Source of the DNA: Deroplatys truncata
Lineage: Eukaryota > Arthropoda > Insecta > Mantodea > Mantidae
Direction of reading: 5' to 3'
Assembly: GCA_030765065.1 (NCBI GenBank)
Contig: CM060990.1
Location: 7,250,001 to 7,314,000 of the forward strand
Length of the DNA stretch: 64,000 nt
Numbering within the stretch: position 1 is the stretch's first letter; every line of letters begins with the position of its first letter. A program made the position numbers and the translations under genes. Positions 47,001 through 56,888 of this stretch are shown here, piece by piece. The notes below the pieces were generated by a model. It did not search any database. It had not been told where the DNA came from and saw nothing but the letters and a program-made list of their open reading frames with translations.

Positions 47001-47680
47001 GGTAGTGGTATGTAGCTACTTCCTCGTAACGGGTTGTACTTGTTGATACGAAGTCGAACTCCTTCCACAGCAAGCAAAGCCCAGCTGCTACCCTTAAGCT
47101 GAGACTCCTCCATTTCAGTCACCAATTTCTTGAATTTCACTTCCATCGTTGAGTCCAGATCAGTTTCCAGGAAAACAGCTTGATTCCGTGTTTTAAATGT
47201 TTTTTCACAGGTTTCTCCAATACTGTTAACAAATCGACACTCAGCAAGCAGATTAATTTTAACACTCTTATGAATGCTAAGCTCTTTATGCACAGCATGG
47301 ATTATACGTTGTTTTGCCTCTTGCAGATACATATTTAGGTCCTTAGCTGATTCGCATCGTATAAAATACGATTTCAATCGTCCTTCGAATGAAGTTTCGT
47401 ATTCTTTCATATCGCAGTCCTCCATTGTTGACAGCAACTGATGTTTAGTTGGCTCCAATCTTCTTTTCTTCTGAGGGCTGCTTATTTCACATATATCTTC
47501 GTGTCGCTGTCCCTTATAACAATCTTTGAAGGTTACATTACAATGTTTACATTTGAAGAGCTTCTTGCAGCTCATCTCGTGTCTTCTCTTGTCATAACCT
47601 CGGAGGAACTTCTTCCCACATTTTCCGCATGCATATCCAGTAGCGCTTGGAATAATATCCTTATACGCTGAGTTATTCAT
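44027..47680 (-). CDS. protein-primed family B DNA polymerase with zinc fingers and endonuclease-VII-like module (left copy)
   Basis: A complete 1217-codon frame. Two C2H2 fingers (about residues 18-38 and 44-64) and a basic nuclear-signal-like QKKRRLEP (70-77) lie at the N terminus, with a third finger at 362-388. Exo I is YADFES (422-427). A CYLCG...DHDHISGEY...HNECNLAC module (525-561) matches the zinc-bound recombination endonuclease VII/HNH fold. Exo II is NLSGYDSHF (573-581) and Exo III YLTSD (717-721). Polymerase motif A is EDANNQYG (816-823), motif B KLFNNAMFGKTMEN (958-971) and motif C YMDTDS (1057-1062), followed by RPKMY (1122-1126). All key acidic residues are present. It would copy linear DNA using a terminal-protein primer. 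It differs from the right copy at residue 270 only (Leu here). Confidence 0.95.
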   Translation of the reverse strand: MNNSAYKDIIPSATGYACGKCGKKFLRGYDKRRHEMSCKKLFKCKHCNVTFKDCYKGQRHEDICEISSPQKKRRLEPTKHQLLSTMEDCDMKEYETSFEGRLKSYFIRCESAKDLNMYLQEAKQRIIHAVHKELSIHKSVKINLLAECRFVNSIGETCEKTFKTRNQAVFLETDLDSTMEVKFKKLVTEMEESQLKGSSWALLAVEGVRLRINKYNPLRGSSYIPLPSAVEARKACINIQNFSDEKCFMYSVLAKFIGENAQRVNKYKQLQDKYDFSCVSYPTPLSQIPKFEKFNKISINVFGLDEKHEVYPIKVADIELPEHRDLLLLNDSSGKHHYVYIKNFEKLVRRQKTNHNGRVYTCKRCFTHFDDRYGRSGQEKLQEHVAFCIQHGVARVVMPTKEKSIVQFKNVERMLKVPYVIYADFESILTPCHTCIPDPETSYTSPYQEHTPMSFCVYVKPTSSFEHLETGLPKQPYLYRGADAAQKFMLYLTSLAKMIGNIYKSAKPLKLTDQQQKDFESSSACYLCGKPFTEENYKVRDHDHISGEYRGSLHNECNLACKTPKYIPVLMHNLSGYDSHFIVKELGCTSERVEVIPNSEESYISFTKYVGDIKLRFVDSFRFLSTSLDKLVKNLTSYPETLKYFGEDKLKLMTRKGVFPYDFVTSWDALNETCLPPKDSFYNRLNEEEITDADYDHARNVWELFNVRNLGEYSDLYLTSDVLLLADVFETFREQTLKTHKVDPAHYFTSPGLTWDAMLLYTAIKLELLQDYDQLLMVESGIRGGLCQVSHRYAEANNTYMEKFDPSRPTQFITYEDANNQYGWAMCHALPFGGFQWVLPEEINLETLQEDDPHGYILEVDIEYPAELHDLHNDLPFLPECMKPLEASTKKLIPHLGPRKKYVVHYMALKQALSHGLRLTKIHRVLQFRQSQWLKPYVEFNNRLRQQAANDFEKDLYKLFNNAMFGKTMENLRNRMDIRLVTNEKTLEKLIAKPTFIDRTIYADNLAAVHMASRQIVFNKPIYIGMSVLGISKTLMYNYHYDVLLPYYGAENLKLMYMDTDSFIHRVTTEDVYQDKLRFLEHLDTADYPANHICYSTQNKKVLGRFKDEANSKIILRFVGLRPKMYALDIQGSMIKKIKGIKRSAIKQYISFDSYTDCLKTCEIIRTPMNLILSRKHALATVQVNKIALTPFDDKRIIAEDGITTYAYGHYAITNSA

Positions 47681-47838
47681 CTTTATTCTTGATGTAATAA
47701 CGTATTAATCACTGATCAATGAAATGTAGACCTCTTCACCTTGACACCACTTTAGAAAGCTGATTATTCTTGGAGAGAACACGATGTTAACACCTCAAGA
47801 CTAATTAGCACAATGAAGTCCAATGCCCTAGATCACCA

Positions 47839-47846
47839 TATTTATA
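47839..47846 (-). promoter_or_regulatory. TATA box of the left polymerase gene
   Basis: The minus strand reads TATAAATA, 158 bp upstream of the ATG. It is preceded by a G+C-richer CGTGCTCCC and is the mirror of 50093-50100. Conservation in both arms agrees with a real core promoter, though position alone does not prove it. Confidence 0.6.
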
Positions 47847-48409
47847 GAGGGAGCACGAACCTTTTAGATCAATCATAAACTCGCTCCATAACCACCTGTA
47901 TATGATCGCTCAACGTGTACTAACCCCCCAGCCATATAACCTCAAGTCTAGAGACAGGATGTTTATGACGTCACACCCAGAGACAGGATGTCTGGCAGCA
48001 TCAAACACGTTTAAAATCGTCTCATATCTACCTGCTTATGCTGTCACACCAGCAAGAGAAGTATTCCCACACGCTCATTCAGACATATATTTCAAATTCA
48101 AGCCCACCACCACCATCACCACCTATTGTACCAAGGTTAATTCAAGCTGTATTATCACAATACTTAAAAGTAAAAGCTTAAAAGGAAACCTAGAAGATTT
48201 TCCCCCTTATTTGCTTAATTATTTCATATTTTTATTCCCTTTTCAATTCTTCGTTTCCATCTTCTCACAGAAAGACCATTACATTTCACAACAATCATGA
48301 GAAAAGCAATTTTTCCAGAGTTACACAGATTCTAAGCTTCTAAATCGAACCCGGTAATACTTTTAATAAATTTATTTTAGCTCCCCAATATCAGCATCTA
48401 CCATTTAAT
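47847..48409. other. inner arm, upstream of left polymerase gene
   Basis: About 560 bp of upstream DNA. It includes a local direct repeat AGAGACAGGATGT (47951 and 47981) and a CACCACCATCACCACC stretch near 48106-48121. No credible gene; the open frame at 47902-48300 has no motif and is not conserved as protein in the mirror arm. Confidence 0.5.
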
Positions 48410-49520
48410 ACCAACTAATCAATTCTTTGGAATGCGCCGCGTCATTAGGACCTTGTTCCAAGTTGACCGAGATGCCTGGGTTCGAATCCTAGGAGTGAAT
48501 GCAAATTCATCTTCTAATAACTCAGAGACTAATTAAGATAAAGACGTCAAATAAACTTTATTACATTAAGGTCATTAGGTAGTTTCTTGTGGATGTACAT
48601 TTTGGTACCTGGTGTCCTGGGTTCGATCCTTAATTTTAAAAACTCTATTATCTCGGAAACTAAGAAAGCTAGAGGAATGGACCAAAGCATGACTGATAGC
48701 TGTTATAATGAATAATTAATACCGTATATAATTTCCAATCAGTTGTCCCTAGTTCGAATCCCGATTTTTTAATGACTTGCTTAATTTTACTCTATACTCT
48801 AGAAAATATCACTTAAATTGATGCTGTAACTACATACAGCATCTTTAAGCTTACCAAACTCATATTATAAATTATTTTGTTCTTGGTGTTCTGGGTTCGA
48901 ATACTGATTCGATGGAATTTACTTATAAATTTAATAACTCCTAAACCAATTAAGATAAAGACGTCAAATAAACTTTATTGCGTTTATGTTATTAGGTAGT
49001 ATCTTGTGGATGTGTAATTAGATACATGACGTCCTGGGTTCGATCCTAATTTTAAAATGTTCATTATCTCGGGAACTAAGTGAGGTAGAGGAGTGGACTA
49101 AAGCATGATTGATAGCTTCTATGATGGGTAATTAATGCTGTATATAATTGCCAATCAGTTGTGCTTGGTTCGATTCCTCATCTTTTAATGACTTTCTTAA
49201 TTTTCCTCTGTACACTAGAATATATCACTTAGATCGATGACGTAACTGCATACAACTTTGTTTAACATGTCAGACTAATATTATAAATTATCTTGTTCCT
49301 GGTGTTCTGGGTTCGAATACCGATTCAATGAAATTTACTTGCAAAAATTTAATAACTCGTAATTTAATTTAGATAAACATGTCAAGGTAGACGCAAACAG
49401 AGTATCTAGTCCTTAAATATCGTTATCGTGACAAATATTACTTTAAAGTACTCAGATCGAATCCCGAAGGGTGATTTCATATATCTTCAAGCTTATGGAT
49501 CATATCAGGTTCGAGTAAAG
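48410..49520. repeat. non-palindromic spacer of about 140-bp repeats with B-box-like motifs
   Basis: The spacer is a tandem array. GGTTCGA-TCC-like motifs fall at about 48479, 48620, 48751, 48893, 49037, 49167, 49310 and 49456, a step of 130-146 bp. A higher-order unit of about 416 bp is clear, for example ATTAAGATAAAGACGTCAAA near 48532 and again near 48949. The motif matches the RNA polymerase III B-box consensus GGTTCGANTCC, and one is followed by a T run (48765-48770). No A-box or tRNA fold is evident. No integrase or other protein frame exists here. Confidence 0.8.
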
Positions 49521-49530
49521 ATTAAATGGT

Positions 49531-50092
49531 AGATGCTGATATTGGGGAGCTAAAATACATTTATTAAAAGTATTACCGGTTCGATTTAGAAGCTTAGAAT
49601 CTGTGTAACTCTGGAAAAATTGCTTTTCTCATGATTGTAGTGAAATGTAATGGTCTTTCTGTGAGAAGATGGAAACGATGAATTGAAAAGGGAATAAAAA
49701 CATAAAATAATTAAGCAAATAAGGGGGAAAATCTTCTAGGTTTCCTTTTAAGCTTTTACTTTTAAGTATTGTGATAATACAGCTTGAATTAACCTTGGTA
49801 CAATAGGTGGTGATGGTGGTGGTGGGCTTGAATTTGAAATATATGTCTGAATGAGCGTGTGGGAATACTTCTCTTGCTGGTGTGACAGCATAAGCAGGTA
49901 GTTATGAGACGATTTTAAACGTGTTTGATGCTGCCAGACATCCTGTCTCTGGGTGTGACGTCATAAACATCCTGTCTCTAGACTTGAGGTTATATGGCTG
50001 GGGGGTTAGTACACGTTGAGCGATCATATACAGGTGGTTATGGAGCGAGTTTATGATTGATCTAAAAGGTTCGTGCTCCCTCTATAAATATG
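49531..50092. other. inner arm, upstream of right polymerase gene
   Basis: About 560 bp of upstream DNA, the mirror of 47847-48409. It holds GGTGATGGTGGTGGTG (49808-49823) and the ACATCCTGTCTCT direct repeat. No gene. Confidence 0.5.
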
Positions 50093-50100
50093 GTGTTCTA
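50093..50100 (+). promoter_or_regulatory. TATA box of the right polymerase gene
   Basis: TATAAATA follows CTCCC and lies 156 bp upstream of the ATG at 50249. It is present in mirror position in the left arm. Confidence 0.6.
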
Positions 50101-50248
50101 GGGCATTGGACTTCATTGTGCTAATTAGTCTTGAGGTGTTAACATCGTGTTCTCTCCAAGAATAATCAGCTTTCTAAAGTGGTGTCAAGGTGAAGAGGTC
50201 TACATTTCATTGATCAGTGATTAATACGTTATTACATCAAGAATAAAG

Positions 50249-53200
50249 ATGAATAACTCAGCGTATAAGGATATTATTCCAAGCGCTACTGGATATGCAT
50301 GCGGAAAATGTGGGAAGAAGTTCCTCCGAGGTTATGACAAGAGAAGACACGAGATGAGCTGCAAGAAGCTCTTCAAATGTAAACATTGTAATGTAACCTT
50401 CAAAGATTGTTATAAGGGACAGCGACACGAAGATATATGTGAAATAAGCAGCCCTCAGAAGAAAAGAAGATTGGAGCCAACTAAACATCAGTTGCTGTCA
50501 ACAATGGAGGACTGCGATATGAAAGAATACGAAACTTCATTCGAAGGACGATTGAAATCGTATTTTATACGATGCGAATCAGCTAAGGACCTAAATATGT
50601 ATCTGCAAGAGGCAAAACAACGTATAATCCATGCTGTGCATAAAGAGCTTAGCATTCATAAGAGTGTTAAAATTAATCTGCTTGCTGAGTGTCGATTTGT
50701 TAACAGTATTGGAGAAACCTGTGAAAAAACATTTAAAACACGGAATCAAGCTGTTTTCCTGGAAACTGATCTGGACTCAACGATGGAAGTGAAATTCAAG
50801 AAATTGGTGACTGAAATGGAGGAGTCTCAGCTTAAGGGTAGCAGCTGGGCTTTGCTTGCTGTGGAAGGAGTTCGACTTCGTATCAACAAGTACAACCCGT
50901 TACGAGGAAGTAGCTACATACCACTACCGTCAGCTGTTGAAGCAAGGAAAGCATGTATAAACATCCAGAACTTTAGCGACGAGAAATGTTTCATGTACTC
51001 TGTATTAGCTAAATTCATAGGGGAGAATGCACAGCGTGTGAACAAATACAAACAACGTCAAGACAAGTACGACTTCAGCTGTGTTTCCTACCCTACTCCA
51101 CTTTCTCAAATACCTAAATTTGAGAAGTTTAACAAGATATCCATTAACGTCTTCGGGCTGGATGAGAAGCATGAAGTGTATCCAATAAAGGTTGCTGACA
51201 TTGAACTACCTGAACATCGCGACCTGCTACTATTGAATGACAGCAGTGGAAAACATCACTACGTGTATATAAAGAATTTTGAGAAACTCGTTCGACGCCA
51301 GAAAACTAACCATAATGGACGGGTTTATACTTGTAAGCGCTGCTTTACACATTTTGATGATCGATATGGACGAAGTGGACAGGAAAAACTGCAAGAACAT
51401 GTAGCCTTCTGTATTCAACATGGTGTTGCGAGGGTAGTTATGCCTACCAAGGAGAAATCAATTGTTCAGTTTAAAAATGTTGAGAGGATGCTGAAAGTAC
51501 CTTATGTCATCTATGCGGATTTTGAGAGTATTCTCACTCCATGCCATACGTGTATACCCGATCCTGAAACTTCCTATACAAGCCCTTATCAAGAGCACAC
51601 ACCAATGAGCTTCTGTGTTTACGTGAAGCCTACATCCAGTTTTGAACATCTCGAAACTGGTCTTCCTAAGCAACCCTATTTGTATCGTGGTGCTGATGCT
51701 GCTCAGAAGTTTATGCTGTACCTTACATCTCTTGCAAAAATGATTGGTAATATATACAAATCTGCTAAGCCTCTGAAACTTACGGATCAACAGCAAAAGG
51801 ATTTTGAGTCTTCTTCAGCATGCTACTTGTGTGGAAAACCCTTTACAGAAGAGAACTACAAAGTACGCGACCATGATCACATCAGCGGTGAATATCGTGG
51901 AAGTCTTCATAATGAATGTAATTTAGCCTGTAAAACACCTAAATATATACCAGTCCTCATGCATAACCTTAGCGGATATGACTCTCATTTCATTGTTAAG
52001 GAGCTGGGTTGTACAAGTGAACGTGTGGAGGTAATTCCTAACTCTGAAGAAAGCTATATCTCATTCACCAAGTATGTAGGAGATATAAAGCTTCGATTTG
52101 TGGATAGCTTCCGATTCCTCAGTACAAGCTTGGATAAGTTGGTAAAAAATCTAACCTCGTATCCTGAAACGCTAAAGTACTTTGGAGAAGACAAATTGAA
52201 GTTGATGACCCGTAAGGGTGTATTTCCATATGATTTTGTTACGTCATGGGATGCCCTGAACGAGACCTGCTTGCCTCCTAAGGACTCCTTCTACAATAGA
52301 TTAAATGAAGAAGAAATTACTGATGCTGACTACGATCATGCTAGAAATGTATGGGAGCTGTTTAATGTGAGAAACCTGGGAGAGTACAGCGATCTCTACT
52401 TAACTTCGGATGTACTTCTTCTAGCTGACGTCTTTGAGACGTTCAGAGAGCAAACCCTTAAAACACACAAAGTCGATCCCGCCCATTATTTTACCTCTCC
52501 AGGTCTAACATGGGACGCTATGTTACTGTATACTGCAATTAAGTTAGAGCTGCTACAAGATTATGATCAACTACTCATGGTGGAATCAGGTATAAGAGGA
52601 GGTTTATGCCAAGTTTCTCATCGGTATGCTGAGGCTAATAACACTTATATGGAGAAGTTTGATCCGTCGAGACCAACCCAATTTATCACATACGAGGACG
52701 CTAATAACCAATATGGCTGGGCAATGTGTCACGCCCTTCCTTTTGGTGGATTTCAGTGGGTTTTGCCTGAAGAAATCAACTTAGAAACACTACAAGAAGA
52801 TGATCCTCATGGGTACATATTAGAAGTCGACATCGAGTATCCTGCAGAACTTCACGATCTACACAACGATCTACCTTTCCTGCCAGAGTGTATGAAACCA
52901 TTGGAAGCATCTACAAAGAAACTGATACCCCATCTTGGACCTCGAAAGAAGTATGTAGTGCATTACATGGCTTTGAAGCAAGCTCTTAGTCATGGACTAC
53001 GACTAACAAAAATCCATCGTGTGCTACAATTCCGACAGTCTCAGTGGTTGAAACCTTATGTGGAATTTAACAACAGGCTACGACAACAAGCTGCAAATGA
53101 TTTCGAGAAGGATCTCTACAAGCTCTTTAACAACGCTATGTTTGGAAAAACTATGGAGAACCTGCGTAACCGTATGGATATACGACTGGTGACCAATGAA

Positions 53201-53902
53201 AAAACTCTAGAGAAGCTGATCGCCAAGCCTACGTTTATCGACAGGACGATATATGCTGATAATCTAGCTGCTGTACATATGGCCTCTCGTCAGATTGTAT
53301 TCAACAAGCCTATATACATTGGTATGAGTGTGTTGGGCATCTCCAAGACATTAATGTATAACTATCATTACGACGTTTTGTTGCCTTATTATGGAGCTGA
53401 AAACCTGAAGCTTATGTATATGGACACTGATTCGTTCATTCATCGTGTAACAACTGAAGATGTGTACCAGGACAAGCTACGTTTTCTTGAGCATCTCGAT
53501 ACAGCTGATTACCCTGCCAACCATATATGTTACTCTACTCAGAACAAAAAGGTATTAGGAAGATTTAAAGATGAGGCTAATAGCAAAATCATCCTACGGT
53601 TTGTTGGACTACGTCCTAAGATGTATGCCTTAGATATTCAAGGGTCAATGATAAAAAAGATTAAAGGTATAAAACGTAGCGCTATTAAGCAGTACATTTC
53701 GTTTGACAGCTATACAGACTGTCTTAAAACCTGTGAAATCATCAGAACACCTATGAATCTGATCCTATCACGAAAGCATGCTCTTGCTACAGTGCAAGTG
53801 AATAAAATTGCATTGACTCCGTTTGATGATAAAAGAATTATTGCTGAGGATGGAATAACGACATATGCTTATGGACATTACGCCATTACAAACAGTGCTT
53901 AA
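50249..53902 (+). CDS. protein-primed family B DNA polymerase with zinc fingers and endonuclease-VII-like module (right copy)
   Basis: A complete 1217-codon frame from the ATG in AAAGATGAATAAC, with the same domain order and motifs as the left copy. Three C2H2-type fingers, three exonuclease motifs, the endonuclease-VII-like zinc module between Exo I and Exo II, and polymerase motifs A, B and C are all intact. The only protein difference from the left copy is Arg at residue 270. No intron is needed. It is transcribed outward, toward the right terminus, with the promoter on the spacer side. The length fits Polinton polymerases (about 1000-1300 residues). An integrated copy this clean in a repeat-rich genome suggests recent activity or conversion between arms. 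Confidence 0.95.
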   Translation: MNNSAYKDIIPSATGYACGKCGKKFLRGYDKRRHEMSCKKLFKCKHCNVTFKDCYKGQRHEDICEISSPQKKRRLEPTKHQLLSTMEDCDMKEYETSFEGRLKSYFIRCESAKDLNMYLQEAKQRIIHAVHKELSIHKSVKINLLAECRFVNSIGETCEKTFKTRNQAVFLETDLDSTMEVKFKKLVTEMEESQLKGSSWALLAVEGVRLRINKYNPLRGSSYIPLPSAVEARKACINIQNFSDEKCFMYSVLAKFIGENAQRVNKYKQRQDKYDFSCVSYPTPLSQIPKFEKFNKISINVFGLDEKHEVYPIKVADIELPEHRDLLLLNDSSGKHHYVYIKNFEKLVRRQKTNHNGRVYTCKRCFTHFDDRYGRSGQEKLQEHVAFCIQHGVARVVMPTKEKSIVQFKNVERMLKVPYVIYADFESILTPCHTCIPDPETSYTSPYQEHTPMSFCVYVKPTSSFEHLETGLPKQPYLYRGADAAQKFMLYLTSLAKMIGNIYKSAKPLKLTDQQQKDFESSSACYLCGKPFTEENYKVRDHDHISGEYRGSLHNECNLACKTPKYIPVLMHNLSGYDSHFIVKELGCTSERVEVIPNSEESYISFTKYVGDIKLRFVDSFRFLSTSLDKLVKNLTSYPETLKYFGEDKLKLMTRKGVFPYDFVTSWDALNETCLPPKDSFYNRLNEEEITDADYDHARNVWELFNVRNLGEYSDLYLTSDVLLLADVFETFREQTLKTHKVDPAHYFTSPGLTWDAMLLYTAIKLELLQDYDQLLMVESGIRGGLCQVSHRYAEANNTYMEKFDPSRPTQFITYEDANNQYGWAMCHALPFGGFQWVLPEEINLETLQEDDPHGYILEVDIEYPAELHDLHNDLPFLPECMKPLEASTKKLIPHLGPRKKYVVHYMALKQALSHGLRLTKIHRVLQFRQSQWLKPYVEFNNRLRQQAANDFEKDLYKLFNNAMFGKTMENLRNRMDIRLVTNEKTLEKLIAKPTFIDRTIYADNLAAVHMASRQIVFNKPIYIGMSVLGISKTLMYNYHYDVLLPYYGAENLKLMYMDTDSFIHRVTTEDVYQDKLRFLEHLDTADYPANHICYSTQNKKVLGRFKDEANSKIILRFVGLRPKMYALDIQGSMIKKIKGIKRSAIKQYISFDSYTDCLKTCEIIRTPMNLILSRKHALATVQVNKIALTPFDDKRIIAEDGITTYAYGHYAITNSA

Positions 53903-54267
53903 AAGAATGTAAGTTAAAGATAAAGATTTTCTCGTGAGTCTACAATCTTAAAAAAGAAGGTTATCTGTGTGCTGTATATGTAGATAGCTGACGCCTGATG
54001 AAGAAAGAAGAAGATGGAAGGGATGGTGGTAACCCTGCCATTAGGAGCAATCCTAGTGCTAGTCTCAAGCCTAGATAAAAGGGGAGAGACATCTACAACG
54101 AACTAAAACAAAGGTATGTTGACGCAAAGCTTTTCAGTTTGTAAACCATATACAGTTTATCCCTCTCTGCATCGTACAATAACTGTTTAACATATAAAAA
54201 TTTGTAAGATTTAGAAAGAAGTATATAAATTATTGTAACGCTGGATGAGAAAAGTTTTATAATCGAA
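53903..54267. other. 3' flank of the right polymerase gene
   Basis: About 365 bp after the stop, mirrored at 43661-44026. It contains an inverted repeat (TAGGAGCAATCCTA at about 54042-54055). No AATAAA hexamer was noticed within it, so the mRNA end is unclear. Confidence 0.4.
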
Positions 54268-55573
54268 TTACTCTCTATATTACCATGAGTACCTGTGATA
54301 CTAGTTGAATTGCCTGTTAAAATGACCTAAATACCTGTGATACTACCCGAATCGTGTGAAATTACATTAAATAGCTCAGATACGAATTCCTGCTCTAAAT
54401 TAGTACGAGCACCTGTGATTCTATCAGAATTGCCTATTAAAATGACTCAAATACCATTGATACAACCTGAATCAGCTGCATTTACCTTAAATAGCCGTGA
54501 TACAAATCTGTGATCGAAATTATTACGAGCATCTGTGAAACTATGCTGATTATCCAAATACTTATGATATTACCTGAACTATCTGTAAAATACGAAATTA
54601 GGCTATAACCAACCCCTGGAACCTACCCTCCTGTAATGCTTGCTTAATTACTCTAAGCACCTATGTTACTTGAATTATCCTAAATACCTACGATACCCTC
54701 TGAATTACCTTGAAATATGAAACTATGCTATACCCAACCCTGGAATCTAGCCTCCTGTGATACTACCTGAATTAGCCTAAATACCTACGATATTAGCTGA
54801 ATTAGCTGTGAAATCATGCATAGCTATGATGCAGTTAGCCTCTGGAATCTAGCCTCCTGTGATACTAGCTGAATTAGCTTAAATGCTCACGATACTAGCT
54901 GAATTGGCTATGAAAATGATTTAAATACCTGTGATACTACCCGAATCATGTGAAATTACCTTAACTAGCTCTGATACGAATTCCTGCTCTAAATTAGCAC
55001 GAGCACCTGTGATACTATCTGAATTACCTGTTAAAATGACTCAAATACCATTGATACAACCTGAATCATCTGCATTTACCTTAAATAGCTGTGATACAAA
55101 TCTCTGATCGAAATTATCAATAATATCTGTGAAGCTCTGTAGATTACCTCAAATACTTACGATATTACCTGAACTATCTGTGAAATACGAAGCTAGGTTA
55201 TAACCAACCCCTGGAACCTACCCTCCTGTAATGCTTGCTTAATTACTCTAAACACCTATGTTACTTGAATTATCCTAAATACCTACGATACCCTCTGAAT
55301 TACCTGTGAAATATGAAACTATGCTATACCCAACCCTAGAATCTATCCTCTTGTGATACTAGCTGAATTAGCCTAAATACCTACGATACTAGCTGAATTA
55401 TCTGTGAAATCATGCAGAGCCATGATGCAGTTAGCATCTGGAATCTATCCTGTGTTACTAGACGAATTAGCCTAAATGCATACGATACTAGCTGAATTAC
55501 CTGTGAAATCATACACTGCTATGATCCAGTCAGCCTCTTGCAATACTACCTGAATTACTTACCTGTTAGTGTT
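54268..55573. repeat. inner subterminal repeat zone (right)
   Basis: Mirror of 42355-43660, with modules such as GATACTAGCTGAATTA and CCTAAATACCTACGATA and the same internal duplication at an offset of about 600 bp. Several single-base differences from the left arm are present. Confidence 0.85.
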
Positions 55574-55577
55574 AGTG

Positions 55578-55858
55578 GGTTAGCTTTTCCCGTTGCAGGT
55601 CACCTTTTTCCCTTTATGGCTCACCTTTTTCCCTTTGGTGGTCGCCTTTTTCCCTTTGCTGGTGACATTTTTCCCTTTACTGGTCACCTTTTTCCCGTTG
55701 CATGTCGCCTTTTTCCCTTTGCTGGTCACATTTTTCCCTTTGCTGGTCGCCTTTTTCCCTTTGCTGGTTACGTTTTTCCCTTTGCTAGTCAACTTTTTCC
55801 CTTTGTGGGTCTCCTTTTTCCCTGAGCAGTCACCTTTTTCCCCTGAACGAGTCACCTT
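55578..55858. repeat. 21-bp minisatellite (right)
   Basis: Mirror of 42070-42350, with units containing TTTTTCCCTTTGCTGGTC. The open frames in it are repeat artefacts. Confidence 0.93.
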
Positions 55859-55937
55859 TTCCCTGAATAGGTTACGTGATGGGCATGTCTAGAACATTGA
55901 CATGAAACAGTTTTCCACTATGTTCACTTCTAAAGTC

Positions 55938-56888
55938 GCTTTCAAGTCTAGCACCTCCTATTCCCTATCTCTCCTGTATATAAGTCCATATTCCTACTGC
56001 TACACTACCTGTCTAGCCTAACACCTCTCCTCCTGTTCCTATACCTCTCATATAAACCATACTCTACTCCTCTAGCTCTGTCTAGCCTAACGCCTCTCTC
56101 GTTTACCTATGACTCTCACATAAACCATACTCTGCTCCTCGACCTCTGTCTAGTCTAACTCCTCTCCTCGTTTTCCTATACCTCTCATATAAACTATACT
56201 CTACTCCTCAACCTCTGTCTAGCCTAGCACCCCTCTTCCTGTTCCTATACTTCTCATACATATAAACCATGCCCTACGTTTCAAGCCCTGTCTAGTCTAA
56301 CACCACTCCCCGTATCCCCTACCTCTCAAAACTCATTCCCTCCTACCCCCCTCTAGCTGAGTATCACTCCTTGGTTTCCTATCTAACCTAACTTTAACAC
56401 CTGTCTATCCTAGCATAGGATCTCTCTCCGTTTTCTCGTCTCTCCTTATAAACACAAACTCAATTTTCCTAACCTAATACCTCTCCTCGTTTTCCTATAC
56501 TTCTCATATAAACCTTACTCTACTCCTCGACTTCTGCCTAGCCTAACACCTTTCCTCGTTTTCCTATATCTCTCATATAAACCATGCACTACGTTTCAAG
56601 CCTTGTCTAGTCTAACACCTCTAATCGTTTTCCTATACCGCTCATATAAACCATACATTACTCAGCCTCTGTCTAGCCTAGCACCTCTCCACGTATTCGC
56701 TATCTGTCTCATATAAAGCATATCCCTCCCTCCTTTAGCATCTGACTAGCCTAGCATCAGCCCTGGTATTCCCTATCTCTCCCATATAAACGCATTTTCC
56801 TCCTTGAAGACTCTCTCAACCTAGCATCTACCTTCGTTTTCCCTATCGTTTCCCATATAAACGCAAAAAACTGTGCCAGCTCTCTCCT
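55938..56888. repeat. outer subterminal repeat zone (right)
   Basis: Mirror of 41040-41990. Units contain GTTTTCCTATACCTCTCATA, TAAACCATACTCTAC and CTGTCTAGCCTAACACC. Pyrimidine-rich on this strand. Confidence 0.85.

Larger units (their letters stand above)
41028..48409 (+). repeat. left 7.38-kb inverted-repeat arm
   Basis: The whole arm is the inverse of 49521-56900. Sampled stretches inside the gene are identical. The inner end (48200-48409) and the outer repeat zones show roughly one or more differences per 100 bp. Arm lengths differ by only about 2 bp. The arm ends inward at ...CTACCATTTAAT. Confidence 0.93.

Noticed and set aside
47902..48300. 132-codon frame in the inner left arm
   Set aside because: The right arm does not keep the same reading, it overlaps the polymerase promoter region, and it contains no motif.
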